Notes: generated by a model from the letters alone, not told the origin. 64,000 bases of DNA from an uncultured Pseudomonadota bacterium (GCA_913060515.1 CAJXRZ010000026.1:1-64000); one strand, 5' to 3'; positions 42,375 through 51,669 are shown, numbered from the stretch's first letter. Numbers and translations: made by a program.

Positions 42375-45035
42375 ATGAGCGGAAACAAGCCCAAGATCCC
42401 CTGGGACGAAGACGACCACGGCTGGGACCAGCCGGCGGCCATCGATCGCCCAGATCCCCCTTGGCCCGGAGTGGACATGGACAGCAGCGCGTGGGTGGTT
42501 CTTAAGTTTGGCGGCACCAGCATGAGCGGGGCCAGCAACGCTGCGACCATCGCCGATGTGCTCCGGCGCTGCGTTCAGGACGGCGAGCGGCCGCTGGTGG
42601 TGTGCAGCGCTCTGAGCGGCGTCACCTCGGCCTTGGAGCGCCTGCTAACCGAGGCGGTTTCCGGTGACGGCTCGGGGACCCTGGCCTGGATCCGGCAGCG
42701 CCACGAGGACCAGGCCATGGCCCTGGGGGTTCAGCTGGATCCCATGGCCCTGGAGTTCCTCAAGGACCTGGAGCGCTTCGTCAAAGGCGTGAGCTTGCTC
42801 GGAGAGGTCAGTCCGCGGCTGCGTGCGCGCACTCTGTCGGCCGGCGAGCTGCTCAGCACCCGCCTGCTGGCCAGCTACCTCCAGGCCAGCGGTCTGGACC
42901 TGCGGTGGATGGACGCCCGAGACCTGCTGACCTCGAGCGAGGAGACCCAGCTGGAGCGCCGCTACCTGAGCGCACAAGTTCCCTGGGCGCGGGACCCTGC
43001 GCTTGCGGACATGGAGGGCTCTGAGATCCTGCTGACCCAGGGCTTCATCGCCCGGGACCCATCCGGGGACACGGTGCTCTTGGGGCGCGGGGGCTCCGAT
43101 ACCTCGGCGGCCATCTTCGCGGCCAGAGTGGGGGCGGGACGCCTGGAGATCTGGACGGACGTGCCCGGCATGTTCACCGCCAACCCACGGGACGTCCCCA
43201 GCGCGCGGCTGCTGCGCTCCCTGGACTACGACGAGGCCCAGGAGCTGGCGACCACCGGCGCCAAAGTGCTGCACCCGCGGTGCATTGCCCCAGTGCGAGA
43301 GGCAGGCATTCCCCTGCACATTCGCAACACAACGGCCCCCGACCAACAGGGCACGGTCATCGCCTCCGACAGCGCCTCCGGGGTGGCCCAGGTCAAGGCC
43401 GTCAGCTCCCGCACGGGCATCACGCTTGTGGTGATGGACACGCTGGGAATGTGGCAGCAGGTGGGCTTTTTGGCCGATGCCTTCGCCATCTTCAAGAAGC
43501 ACGGGGTGAGCATCGATCTGGTCGCCACCTCCGAGAGCAACGTCAGCGTGACCCTGGACTCCGCCGCCAACACCTTGGCTCCTGGGACCCTGGAACGCCT
43601 GATGGCGGACCTCTCGACGGTGTGCACCCCAAAGATCATCCGTGGCGCCGCCCAGGTCTCCCTCGTTGGCCGCCGCATCCGCGCCATTCTGCACAAGCTG
43701 GGGCCGGTCTTTGAACGCTTCGAGGACCAACGCGTCCACCTGATGAGCCAGGCGGCATCCGACCTGAACCTGAGCTTCGTGATTCCGGAGGAGCAGGCGG
43801 GGGCCTTGGTGAGCACCCTGCACAAGCGTCTCTTCGCCCGGGCCAAGGTCGACGATGTCTTTGGTCCAGCCTGGAGCGAGCTGACCCGCCCGGTAGAGAG
43901 CGTTCAGCCCCCGTGGTGGCGCAACAAGGCCGAGTTGTTGCTCGAGCAGGCCGCTCTGGGCACCCCCGCCTACCTCTACGACACCGAGACCCTGGATGCC
44001 CAGGCCCAGCGCCTGCTGAAGCTCCCGGTCGACCGGGTGCTCTTTGCCATCAAGGCCAATCCCCACCCGGAGATCCTGCGCCGCTTCTACGATGCCGGAC
44101 TGGGCTTTGAGTGCGTGAGCCCCGGAGAGCTGGACCGGGTCAAGGCGCTCTTTGGAGAGCTGGGTCCAGAGCGTCTGCTCTTCACGCCGAACTTCGCGCC
44201 AAAGCAGGACTACGAGGCGGGCTTTGCCGCAGGTGCGCGCGTCACGCTGGACTCCGTGGCGCCCTTGCGCCTCTGGCCAGAGGTCTTCAGGGGGCAAGAG
44301 ATCTTTGTGCGCCTGGACCCCGGCCGGGGTGATGGGCACCACCGCTTCGTGGTCACGGCCGGGGCCCAATCCAAGTTCGGCGTCCCACCCGCTGAAGTGG
44401 ACGAGCTGATCGCGCTCTGTACCGCCAACGAGGTCAGAGTGGTGGGTCTTCACGCCCACGCCGGATCTGGCATCCACGACGTCTCCGCTTGGGCCGACAA
44501 GGCCAGCTTCCTGGCCCAGCTCGCCCAGTCCTTCCCAGATGTGCGCGTCTTGGATCTGGGCGGTGGCCTGGGTGTCCCGGAGCGCTCCGGTGCGCCAGGC
44601 CTGGACATGGTGGCCTTGGCCAAGGTGCTCCGAGCGGTCAAGTCCGCCCATCCCAAGTACGAGATCTGGCTGGAGCCCGGTCGCTTCTTGGTGGCTCAGG
44701 CCGGCGTTCTGCTGGGCTCGGTCACCCAGGTCAAGGACAAGGGCGCGCGCCTCTACGTTGGCGTGGACGCGGGCATGCACACCCTGATTCGGCCTGCGCT
44801 CTATGGGGCGTGGCACGAGATCGTGAACCTCTCGCGCTTGGACCAGGTTGGCGCGATTCGGGCCGACGTTGTGGGACCCATCTGCGAGACGGGGGATGTG
44901 CTGGGTCATGATCGACGGCTTCCGGACACTCAAAGCGGCGATGTGCTCCTGGTCGGCAACGCCGGTGCCTATGGGGCCAGCATGAGCTCGGACTACAACC
45001 TGCGGCCTCGGGCCCGAGAAGCGCTGCTGCCCTGA
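42375..45035 (+). CDS. bifunctional aspartate kinase-diaminopimelate decarboxylase
   Basis: 886 residues. After a ~38-residue acidic extension, residues ~40-500 are aspartokinase: VVLKFGGTSMSG, LLGRGGSDTSAAIFAARVGA, and tandem ACT domains (VVMDTLGMWQQVGFLADAF, AQVSLVGRRIR) that usually sense lysine or threonine. Residues ~520-886 are PLP-dependent LysA: FAIKANPHP with K560 as the Schiff-base Lys, GLHAHAGSG, VLDLGGGLGVP, EPGRFLVAQAG, CETGDVLG and NAGAYGASMSS. It joins the first and last steps of lysine synthesis in one chain, so feedback could act on both. Such fusions are known in some bacteria. It starts 9 nt after the NorD-like gene. Confidence 0.95.
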   Translation: MSGNKPKIPWDEDDHGWDQPAAIDRPDPPWPGVDMDSSAWVVLKFGGTSMSGASNAATIADVLRRCVQDGERPLVVCSALSGVTSALERLLTEAVSGDGSGTLAWIRQRHEDQAMALGVQLDPMALEFLKDLERFVKGVSLLGEVSPRLRARTLSAGELLSTRLLASYLQASGLDLRWMDARDLLTSSEETQLERRYLSAQVPWARDPALADMEGSEILLTQGFIARDPSGDTVLLGRGGSDTSAAIFAARVGAGRLEIWTDVPGMFTANPRDVPSARLLRSLDYDEAQELATTGAKVLHPRCIAPVREAGIPLHIRNTTAPDQQGTVIASDSASGVAQVKAVSSRTGITLVVMDTLGMWQQVGFLADAFAIFKKHGVSIDLVATSESNVSVTLDSAANTLAPGTLERLMADLSTVCTPKIIRGAAQVSLVGRRIRAILHKLGPVFERFEDQRVHLMSQAASDLNLSFVIPEEQAGALVSTLHKRLFARAKVDDVFGPAWSELTRPVESVQPPWWRNKAELLLEQAALGTPAYLYDTETLDAQAQRLLKLPVDRVLFAIKANPHPEILRRFYDAGLGFECVSPGELDRVKALFGELGPERLLFTPNFAPKQDYEAGFAAGARVTLDSVAPLRLWPEVFRGQEIFVRLDPGRGDGHHRFVVTAGAQSKFGVPPAEVDELIALCTANEVRVVGLHAHAGSGIHDVSAWADKASFLAQLAQSFPDVRVLDLGGGLGVPERSGAPGLDMVALAKVLRAVKSAHPKYEIWLEPGRFLVAQAGVLLGSVTQVKDKGARLYVGVDAGMHTLIRPALYGAWHEIVNLSRLDQVGAIRADVVGPICETGDVLGHDRRLPDTQSGDVLLVGNAGAYGASMSSDYNLRPRAREALLP

Positions 45036-45041
45036 GCGGAG

Positions 45042-45047
45042 TAGGCT
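45042..45047 (+). promoter_or_regulatory. -10 element of a probable leaderless transcript (His-rich protein)
   Basis: TAGGCT ends 5 nt before ATG 45053 with no ribosome site between, the same arrangement as upstream of 39030. Confidence 0.45.
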
Positions 45048-45052
45048 CTGGT

Positions 45053-45403
45053 ATGCGCACGTGGTCCAAGCTGCTGATGACCCTGGTGCTGGTGGTCTCG
45101 ATGACCCCCGGCTGGGGTGAGCTGCTTGAGAACTTGGAGCACTTGGTGCACGACGGGCACCTGGCGCACTTCTCCGAGCACGCCGATGAGCACGCCGATG
45201 AGCACGCCGCGGAAGATGAGCATGGCTGCAGCGCTCTGAGCCACAGCTGTGCCTGCCATGTCTCGGTGCCGGGCATCTTGACGGACTCGGACGACGAGCC
45301 GGTCTTGCCGGCGCAGTGGCTGCTGGGCACTCAGAACCCTTGGCAGGCACACCACCAGGGCGCGTGGGCCAACGGGCCCCCGGTGCGGCCCCCCAGAGCC
45401 TGA
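45053..45403 (+). CDS. small exported His/Glu/Asp-rich protein, putative metal binder
   Basis: 116 residues. The N-terminus (TWSKLLMTLVLVVSMTPGWG) is a signal peptide. The mature part is dense in His and acidic residues: HLVHDGHLAHFSEH, a repeated HADEHADEHA, then HGCSALSHSCACH, giving about twenty possible metal ligands. The C-terminus is Pro-rich. No family is recognised, but small His-rich periplasmic proteins often precede czc/cus efflux genes and buffer or deliver metal. The czcCBA genes start 109 nt downstream. Zn, Co, Ni or Cu specificity cannot be read from the sequence. Confidence 0.78.
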   Translation: MRTWSKLLMTLVLVVSMTPGWGELLENLEHLVHDGHLAHFSEHADEHADEHAAEDEHGCSALSHSCACHVSVPGILTDSDDEPVLPAQWLLGTQNPWQAHHQGAWANGPPVRPPRA

Positions 45404-45461
45404 GCAGCACTCTGGTCAACGCCTCTTTGGTGTTGGCTGATGCCGTGCCATGGCCAGTGAA

Positions 45462-45478
45462 CTGATCTTCAAGATCAG
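45462..45478. promoter_or_regulatory. 17-bp palindrome upstream of czcCBA, candidate operator
   Basis: CTGATCTT and AAGATCAG are perfect inverted repeats around one central C, 34 nt before ATG 45513. It is one of few AT-balanced stretches here. The position suits a metal-responsive repressor or activator. No regulator gene is found in the window. Confidence 0.5.
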
Positions 45479-45512
45479 GTCTCTGGTCGTACTCAGAACT
45501 CAGGTTCAACCA

Positions 45513-46691
45513 ATGTTTGTTGTGATGCTTCTCTCGGCGTCCTTGGCTTGGGGTTTCACCCCCGACCAGGCCGTTCGTCAATCTCTGGATGTTCACCCTC
45601 AGCTGGCCACCGCCCAAGGCCAACTCGCCACCGCCCAAGCCCAGCGAAACCAGGCCCGCGGCCTGCGCTACAACCCACAGCTTCAGGTTTGGGCGGCCAG
45701 CCCCGAGCGCGCCGACATGGACGCGAGCCTGCCCCTCTCCCTGAGCGGAGAGGGCTGGTTTGCGCGACAAGCGGCCGGCCATCAAGTGCGCGCAGGCACA
45801 GAGTCCCTTCGGCGGACCCAGCTCATCGTCGCAGCTGAGGTGCGGCGCGCCTACGCCCAAGCCGCCGTCGCGGTGGGGCTGGTTGGCGTTGCGCTGGAGG
45901 GCCAAGAGCTGGCCGCACGACTGCGCTATGGCGTGGGTCGAAAGTTCCAAGAGGGGGAAGCCTCGGATCTGGAGCTGCGCCTGGCCAAGCTCACGGAGAC
46001 CCAGGCTGCGGTGCGCTTGCTGGAGTCCCGGCAGCAAGAGGCCATGGCCTTGAGACGCCTGGTCTCTTGGGTGCAGCTTCCGCTTGGGGCCTCGGATCTG
46101 GACGCCGACCCACTCTCGACCGTGCCCGTGAGCAGCACAGCGAATGGGGAGACTCGCAGCGACGTCTTGGCCGCGCAGTCCGCTTTGCAGGCCGCTGAAG
46201 CGCAGCTACGACTGGCGCGCGCTTCGGCCTTGCCGCCCGTCTCTGTTGGCTTGGGCGTAGAGCTCGAAGGCGGTCAGCCGGCCATTGGGCCCAGCCTTGG
46301 GGTGAGTCTGCCTCTGGCGAGCCGCAATCAAGTGGGTCGTGCTCAGGCTCAGGCCAATGTGCAGGTCGCGGAAGCGCAGCTCTCCGGCCTGGAGGCCCAG
46401 GTCGAAGTGGAGCGCCAGACCGCGCAGCTGCGGGTTGAGCAAGGAGAAGGGCTGACCTCGGGCTCCCTCCATGCGCCGATGGGTGAGCTCCAGGACGCCC
46501 ATGACGCCTTGGCGTCCGTCGAGGCCGGGGTGTTGGCCGGCGAGATCGGCCTCTCCTCCGCTGTGCTGCTTCAGTCGCAGATTCTGGATGGCGAGGCGGC
46601 GGTCGTTCGCTTGCGGGGCTTGCTGGCCGATGCGGCGCTGGATCGGATGCTGGCCATGGATGACGCGGCGCTCCTGGGAGGTGCCCCGTGA
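45513..46691 (+). CDS. czcC: TolC-type outer-membrane factor of HME-RND efflux (CzcC-like)
   Basis: 392 residues. Signal MFVVMLLSASLAWG is followed by two OEP repeats rich in Ala, Gln and Leu heptads (QLATAQGQLATAQAQRNQARGL; DVLAAQSALQAAEAQLRLA), typical of the coiled-coil tunnel, with strands such as PPVSVGLGVELEGG. It forms the outer-membrane channel for the metal pump. ATG 45513 is chosen for its signal peptide; no clear Shine-Dalgarno precedes it. The stop overlaps the start region of the fusion protein gene (GTGATG). Confidence 0.9.
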   Translation: MFVVMLLSASLAWGFTPDQAVRQSLDVHPQLATAQGQLATAQAQRNQARGLRYNPQLQVWAASPERADMDASLPLSLSGEGWFARQAAGHQVRAGTESLRRTQLIVAAEVRRAYAQAAVAVGLVGVALEGQELAARLRYGVGRKFQEGEASDLELRLAKLTETQAAVRLLESRQQEAMALRRLVSWVQLPLGASDLDADPLSTVPVSSTANGETRSDVLAAQSALQAAEAQLRLARASALPPVSVGLGVELEGGQPAIGPSLGVSLPLASRNQVGRAQAQANVQVAEAQLSGLEAQVEVERQTAQLRVEQGEGLTSGSLHAPMGELQDAHDALASVEAGVLAGEIGLSSAVLLQSQILDGEAAVVRLRGLLADAALDRMLAMDDAALLGGAP

Positions 46692-47854
46692 TGTTCTTGT
46701 TGGTGCTTTGGGCCTGCACGATGGCCCCCGAGTCTGCTGAGCATGCAGACGATGACCATGATGCGCACAAGGAAGAAGAGGGCGAACACCAGGACGTGGT
46801 GGAGCTGGGCCCTGAGGCTGTGGCTGCCGCCCGCATCGTCGTGGGCCCTGCAAGTGAAGGGCGCCTGGCTCAGACTCTGAAGCTGCCGGGTCGCATCGTC
46901 TTGGATCCCCAGAAGGAGTCCTTGGTCAGCGCATGGATCGCCGGTCAGGTCGACCGCATCCAGGTTCGCAGCGGGGAGAGCGTCCAGAAGGGGCAGCAGC
47001 TCGCACAGGTCCAGTCGCCGGAGCTGGGCGTCGCTGTCGCGGCCTTTCGTACGGCCACGGCCCGGGACCTGGCAGCCGATGCACGCTTGGAACGCCTGCA
47101 GGCATTGGAGAAGGACGGCGTGGCCTCTCGCGCCCAGGTCTTGGAGTCTGAGGCGGACCATGCCGAGGCAGAAGGCGAGATGGAGGCGGCCGAGGAGCGC
47201 CTGCGCGTCTTGGGTGTGCCCATGGCTTGGCGGGCGCCTCACAGCGGGGAGCACTTTCCATCCCGCATTCCGGTCCGTTCGCCCATCTCCGGCACCGTGC
47301 TCACAGCGGACGTGGGCGTTGGCGAGCGGGTCGACCCAGGGCAGGCGCTGTTCAGAGTGGGGGACTTGGACCAGGTCTGGCTGCTGCTGGATGTCTTTGA
47401 GTCAGATCTGTCCCGCGTCTCCACGGGTCAGCACGTCTCCTTCGCGGTCGAGGCCTGGCCTGGCGTGAGCTTCTCGGGGCCTGTGGACCAGGTAGGCGAC
47501 TGGCTGGACCCCCAGACGCGCTCGCTGCAGGTGCGCGTCTTGGTGGACAACCCAGAGCACAAGCTCAAACCGAACATGTACGCCCAGGCCGAGCTCACCG
47601 AAGCGCAAGGCGGTGCCCTTGGGGTGCTCTTGCCTGCGGAGGCCGTGGTTCTGGTGGAAGGTCGGCGCGGGGTCTTTGTTGAAGAGCAGCCCGGGCACTT
47701 TGCCTTTCGTGCTGTTGAGATCCAAGCGGAGAGCAAGAGCGAGGTTCTGCTCGTCGACGGCGTCCTGGCACAGGAGTCGGTGGTCCTGGAAGGGGCCTGG
47801 GCTCTGAAGAGTGAGCTTGAGAAGAGCGAGCTGGGGGAAGGTCATGCCCACTGA
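46691..47854 (+). CDS. czcB: periplasmic membrane-fusion lipoprotein (CzcB/CusB-like)
   Basis: 387 residues. FLLVLWAC is a lipoprotein signal, followed by a His/Asp/Glu-rich metal-binding strip (HADDDHDAHKEEEGEHQ). A barrel-sandwich hybrid domain (SAWIAGQVDRIQVRSGESVQKGQQL), a helical hairpin, the returning lipoyl half (IPVRSPISGTVL) and a beta-barrel (RSLQVRVLVDNPEHKLKPNMYAQ) complete the adaptor. It links pump and outer-membrane channel. GGGAGG (46676-46681) serves either GTG 46688 or ATG 46691. The end overlaps czcA by 11 nt. Confidence 0.92.
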   Translation: MFLLVLWACTMAPESAEHADDDHDAHKEEEGEHQDVVELGPEAVAAARIVVGPASEGRLAQTLKLPGRIVLDPQKESLVSAWIAGQVDRIQVRSGESVQKGQQLAQVQSPELGVAVAAFRTATARDLAADARLERLQALEKDGVASRAQVLESEADHAEAEGEMEAAEERLRVLGVPMAWRAPHSGEHFPSRIPVRSPISGTVLTADVGVGERVDPGQALFRVGDLDQVWLLLDVFESDLSRVSTGQHVSFAVEAWPGVSFSGPVDQVGDWLDPQTRSLQVRVLVDNPEHKLKPNMYAQAELTEAQGGALGVLLPAEAVVLVEGRRGVFVEEQPGHFAFRAVEIQAESKSEVLLVDGVLAQESVVLEGAWALKSELEKSELGEGHAH

Positions 47855-50800
47855 AACCCACGTCACGGATCAAGAGCTGCTCTCGGGCAGCGGCGCCGGC
47901 CTAATCGACCGCCTCATGGCCTGGTCCATGCGCAACAAAGCCCTGGTGCTCGTCGCTCTGTTGCTCTGGGTGGCCGGCGGCATCTACGCCGCCCAACAGC
48001 TCTCCTTGGATGCGGTGCCGGACGTCACGAACGTGCAGGTCCAGATCCTCACGACCAGCCCGGGGCTCTCCCCAACGGAGGTTGAGCGCCGGGTCACCAT
48101 GCCCATCGAGCGCAGCATGGCGGGCTTGCCGGACACCACCGAGCTGCGCTCCATCTCCCGCTATGGCCTCTCTGTGGTCACGGTGGTCTTCGAAGACGGC
48201 ACGGATCTCTGGTTCGCCCGGCAGCAGGTGAGCGAGCGGCTTCCTGCGGCTCAGCGGGACATCCCGGAGCACTTTGGTACGCCTGAAATTGGACCGCCTT
48301 CCACGGGTTTGGGGGAGATCTTCCAGTTCGAGATCCGCGCTCAGCCTGGCTACGAGGACCAGCTCTCCTTGATGGACCTTCGGGACGTGCTGGAGTGGCA
48401 GGTGGCTCCGGCCCTGCGCGCTACCTCAGGCGTGGTCGAGGTCAACGCTTTTGGCGGTGCGCTGCGCACCTACCAGATTGAGATCTCACCCTCGGCGCTG
48501 GCCTCTCGGGGCCTGACCCTCTCCCAGGTCTTCGAGGCTTTGGAGCAGAACAACCTGAGCGTCGGCGGGGGCAGCATCGAGCGCGGACGGGAGCAAGTCC
48601 TGGTGCGCGGAAGTGCGCTCTTGGGCAGCTTGGAAGACGTGGCCTCGGTTGGGGTCTCAACGTCCAGCTTGGGCACGCCGGTCACCATCGGGAGCCTGGG
48701 GACCGTCTCCTATGCGCCCATGATCCGCCAAGGTGCCGTCACCCGAGATGGCCGTAGGGAAGCCGTGATTGGCATTGCGATGATGGGCTACGAGCAGAAC
48801 GCTCGGGTGGTATCGGCAGACTTGGCCCAGGCCGTGGAGGAGCTGCAGCCCAGCCTGCCTGAGGGCGTGGCCATTGAGGTCTTCTACGACCGCAGCGACT
48901 TGGTCGCGCGCACCATCTCCACCGTTCAGACGAACCTGGTGGAAGGCGGCATCCTGGTCATCGCCGTGTTGCTGCTGCTCTTGGGCAACCTACGTGGGGG
49001 GCTCTTGGTGGCGCTGGCCATCCCACTGTCGATGGGCTTTGCCTTTGGCGGCATGGTGGTCTTTGGGGTCTCCGGCAACCTGATGAGCCTGGGTGCCATC
49101 GACTTCGGATTGATTGTGGACGGCTCCGTCGTGATGATTGAGAACGTGGTCCGGGTCGTATCTGGCAAGCGGGCCAGGGGAGAGCCGGTCGACGACGCCA
49201 CGATTTTGGGGGCCTGCCGGGAAGTGGCGCGCCCAGTGGTGTTCTCGGTGGCCATCATCACCTTGGTGTACTTGCCCGTGCTGGGCCTCTCCGGTGTGGA
49301 AGGGCGCATGTTTCGGCCCATGGCGCTCACCGTGGTCTTCGCGCTCTTGGGCTCGCTGGTCCTGGCTGTGATGGCCATGCCTGTGTTGGCCTCGCTGGTG
49401 CTCAAGGGTTCCGATGAGAAGCACACGTGGTTGATGCGTCTTCTGAACCGGGGCTACCCGCCGATGCTGGAGCGCTTTCTCTCCTCTCCTCGTCTGAGCC
49501 TGGGTCTTGCCTTTGGGCTCTTTGGCCTGAGCCTGGCCTTGATTCCGCAGCTTGGCGCGGAGTTTGCCCCCAAGCTCAGCGAGGGCAGCATCGCCGTTCA
49601 GATCATTCGTCCTCCGAGTGTGTCCTTGAGTGAGTCTCTGGCTCAAGCCACAGCCGTTGAGCAGGCCTTGTTGGCCCGCTTCCCGGATGAAGTGGACACG
49701 GTGATCTCGCGAACGGGCACGGCGGAGATCGCCACGGACCCCATGGGCGTGGACTTCTCAGACGTCTACGTGATGTTGCAGCCGCGGGAGGCGTGGACGC
49801 AGGCCTCGAGCCAAGCGGAGCTCGTCGAGCTGATGGACGCGAGCCTGTCGGCGGACGTGCCTGGCGTGAACTTTGCCTTCTCTCAGCCCATCGAGCTGCG
49901 CGTGAACGAGCTCCTGGAGGGCGTGCGCTCGGATGTAGCGCTCTTTCTCTACGGTGAGGACTTGGCGCAGCTGGAGCTGGCCGGTCAAGCGGTCGTGGCC
50001 TCCCTCTCCCAAGTGGCGGGTGTACGGGACCTGAAGGCCCAGCGTCTGGCAGGTCTGCCGATGTTGTCTGTTGAGGTGGATCCTGTGGCCATCTCCAGGC
50101 TGGGCATGGACGCCCAAGATGTGCTCGACGCGGTCCAGGTCATCGGCGGTCGTCCCGTCGGCGAGGTCATGGTGGGCCAGCGTCGCTTTGGCCTTCAGGT
50201 GCGCTATCCAGAGCCGCTTCGTGCTGACCCCGAGTCTCTGGCTGGCGTTTTGGTCGGTGCTCCTGGCGGCGTGCAGGTCCCTCTTGGACACCTCGCGGAG
50301 CTGCGCGAGGAGGCTGGTCCGGTGCAGATCGGGCGCTCCCGTGGCCAGAGGCGCCTGACCATCGAGATGAACGTGCGCGGCCGAGACGTGGCGGGTTTTG
50401 TGGCCCAAGCCAAGGAGCGCTTGCTCACAGATGGGGTCGTGCCGCGTGGTGTGGCCACGCAGTGGGGTGGCAACTCCGAGCGTTTGGCCCAAGCCAGCGC
50501 GCGCTTGGGGGTGTTGCTCCCGCTGGTGCTGCTGCTCATCTTTGTGCTCTTGCAGGCCAACTTTGGGCAGGTGCGGGTGACGCTCTTGGTCTACGCCAAT
50601 GTGCCCATGGCGCTCTCCGGTGGGCTGCTGGCTCTCTGGGTGCGTGGCTTGCCGCTCTCGATCTCGGCCGCCGTTGGGTTCATCGCGCTCTTTGGTGTGG
50701 CGGTGATGAACGGCGTGGTCTTGCTCACCTGTGTGCGGGGCCACCATCAGGGGACGACCTCCGCCCTCGAGGCCGCCCGCCTTGGTGCCCAAGAGCGTCT

Positions 50801-51014
50801 GCGTCCGGTGTTGATGACCGCCTTGGTGGCTGGGCTTGGTTTCTTGCCGATGGCGCTCTCTTCTGGGGCCGGAGCTGAGCTTCAGCGGCCGCTGGCTACG
50901 GTGGTGATCGGTGGCTTGGTGAGCTGTACGGTGTTGACCTTGTGCGTGTTGCCCTCGGCCTATGGCTGGTTGATGACACAGGTCGATGGGCTTCAGGCTG
51001 AGTCTGCGGGCTAA
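47844..51014 (+). CDS. czcA: heavy-metal RND efflux pump (CzcA/CusA family)
   Basis: 1056 residues with the RND layout: TM1 (LVLVALLLWVAGGIYAAQQL), PDVTNVQVQI, TM2-6, second periplasmic domain, TM7 to TM12. TM4 reads GAIDFGLIVDGSVVMIENV, which holds the D-x5-D-x6-E proton-relay set of divalent-cation HME pumps such as CzcA; this supports Zn/Co/Ni rather than monovalent Cu/Ag, although specificity needs testing. ATG 47844 is preceded by GGGGAAGG. It forms a tripartite pump with the two genes upstream. Confidence 0.95.
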   Translation: MPTETHVTDQELLSGSGAGLIDRLMAWSMRNKALVLVALLLWVAGGIYAAQQLSLDAVPDVTNVQVQILTTSPGLSPTEVERRVTMPIERSMAGLPDTTELRSISRYGLSVVTVVFEDGTDLWFARQQVSERLPAAQRDIPEHFGTPEIGPPSTGLGEIFQFEIRAQPGYEDQLSLMDLRDVLEWQVAPALRATSGVVEVNAFGGALRTYQIEISPSALASRGLTLSQVFEALEQNNLSVGGGSIERGREQVLVRGSALLGSLEDVASVGVSTSSLGTPVTIGSLGTVSYAPMIRQGAVTRDGRREAVIGIAMMGYEQNARVVSADLAQAVEELQPSLPEGVAIEVFYDRSDLVARTISTVQTNLVEGGILVIAVLLLLLGNLRGGLLVALAIPLSMGFAFGGMVVFGVSGNLMSLGAIDFGLIVDGSVVMIENVVRVVSGKRARGEPVDDATILGACREVARPVVFSVAIITLVYLPVLGLSGVEGRMFRPMALTVVFALLGSLVLAVMAMPVLASLVLKGSDEKHTWLMRLLNRGYPPMLERFLSSPRLSLGLAFGLFGLSLALIPQLGAEFAPKLSEGSIAVQIIRPPSVSLSESLAQATAVEQALLARFPDEVDTVISRTGTAEIATDPMGVDFSDVYVMLQPREAWTQASSQAELVELMDASLSADVPGVNFAFSQPIELRVNELLEGVRSDVALFLYGEDLAQLELAGQAVVASLSQVAGVRDLKAQRLAGLPMLSVEVDPVAISRLGMDAQDVLDAVQVIGGRPVGEVMVGQRRFGLQVRYPEPLRADPESLAGVLVGAPGGVQVPLGHLAELREEAGPVQIGRSRGQRRLTIEMNVRGRDVAGFVAQAKERLLTDGVVPRGVATQWGGNSERLAQASARLGVLLPLVLLLIFVLLQANFGQVRVTLLVYANVPMALSGGLLALWVRGLPLSISAAVGFIALFGVAVMNGVVLLTCVRGHHQGTTSALEAARLGAQERLRPVLMTALVAGLGFLPMALSSGAGAELQRPLATVVIGGLVSCTVLTLCVLPSAYGWLMTQVDGLQAESAG

Positions 51015-51037
51015 GCTTTTGGTGTCCTGGAGGACGC

Positions 51038-51466
51038 ATGCTGCTGACACTGCTTCTTGGCTGCGCGTCCTCTGGTCCCCAGCGGGTGCCCGAGACGCCG
51101 TCGGCTGCATGTGTCTCCTCCAACCCGCAGAGCCTGGGATTCGATGCGCCCATCGCCCGCGGGCAGGTGGGGCATCCCATCTGGGGCGCTCAGCCACTGG
51201 AGGAGGAGATCGCCTTGTGTCGGGCGCGCCAATCCCGGGGCTGTGACCCGCTGGGCTTCCTCAGCCAGGCTGCGGCGCTTTGTCTTGCCCAGCTCTCCAT
51301 TCCGGGACTGGCCCCCACCCATGCCGAGCTGCGCTACTGGTCGGAAGATGAATTCCGGGGCATGGCTTGGGTCTTCAGCGATCAGGGGGAGGCGGCTTTG
51401 ACGGTGGTCGTGCTTGGGGCTTTGGATGGCGCGATCTGGGCGAAGAGCGAGATGCGAGGCCTCTGA
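51038..51466 (+). CDS. small lipoprotein, function unknown
   Basis: 142 residues. MLLTLLLGC is a lipoprotein signal; ATG 51038 is preceded by GGAGGACGC. Four further cysteines (AACVSS, LCRARQ, GCDPLG, LCLAQL) could form two disulfides. The second half is mixed alpha/beta (HAELRYWSEDEFRGMAWVFS, AALTVVVLGALDG). No family is recognised. It lies 23 nt after the czcA stop, so it may belong to the efflux transcript, but a TAAGCT hexamer at the end of czcA could also start a separate mRNA. Confidence 0.7.
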   Translation: MLLTLLLGCASSGPQRVPETPSAACVSSNPQSLGFDAPIARGQVGHPIWGAQPLEEEIALCRARQSRGCDPLGFLSQAAALCLAQLSIPGLAPTHAELRYWSEDEFRGMAWVFSDQGEAALTVVVLGALDGAIWAKSEMRGL

Positions 51467-51553
51467 ACTCGCCTTGGGTGAGGGGGCGCGGGCGCTGGAG
51501 TGTGGCTCGGGGTCTTGCCGACTTCTTTTCGAGGGAGTATGTGTCTGAGCCAC

Positions 51554-51636
51554 GGGGATGTGGCGGAATCGGTAGACGCGCTTGATTCAAAATCAAGTGA
51601 CTTATGGTCATGAGGGTTCGAGTCCCTCCATCCCTA
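51554..51636 (+). tRNA. tRNA-Leu (anticodon CAA)
   Basis: Acceptor GGGGATG (51554-51560) pairs with CATCCCT (51629-51635) with one G-U pair. D-stem GCG/CGC. Anticodon stem CTTGA/TCAAG encloses the loop TTCAAAA, giving anticodon CAA (51588-51590 region). A long class-II variable arm (TGAC...GTCA) and T-arm GAGGG-TTCGAGT-CCCTC follow. Discriminator A fits leucine identity. The CCA end is not encoded. It reads UUG codons. Confidence 0.95.
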
Positions 51637-51640
51637 CTCC

Positions 51641-51669
51641 AAACGCCGGCTGCTTTGCAGTCGGCGTTT
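51641..51669 (+). terminator. strong hairpin after tRNA-Leu
   Basis: A 13-bp stem (AAACGCCGGCTGC against GCAGTCGGCGTTT, one G-U pair) with a TTT loop begins 4 nt after the tRNA. The following tract is only moderately T-rich (CTACTTCTGCTTG), so it is a terminator or 3'-processing hairpin. Confidence 0.7.

Noticed and set aside
42645-46037. Very long antisense open frame opposite the LysC-LysA fusion and czcC
   Set aside because: It runs through several unrelated genes, has no domain or start signal, and is what high third-position GC produces on the opposite strand. The same applies to long antisense frames over purL (57188-59428), the Hsp70-vWA gene (1747-3291) and the kinase (52389-53987).
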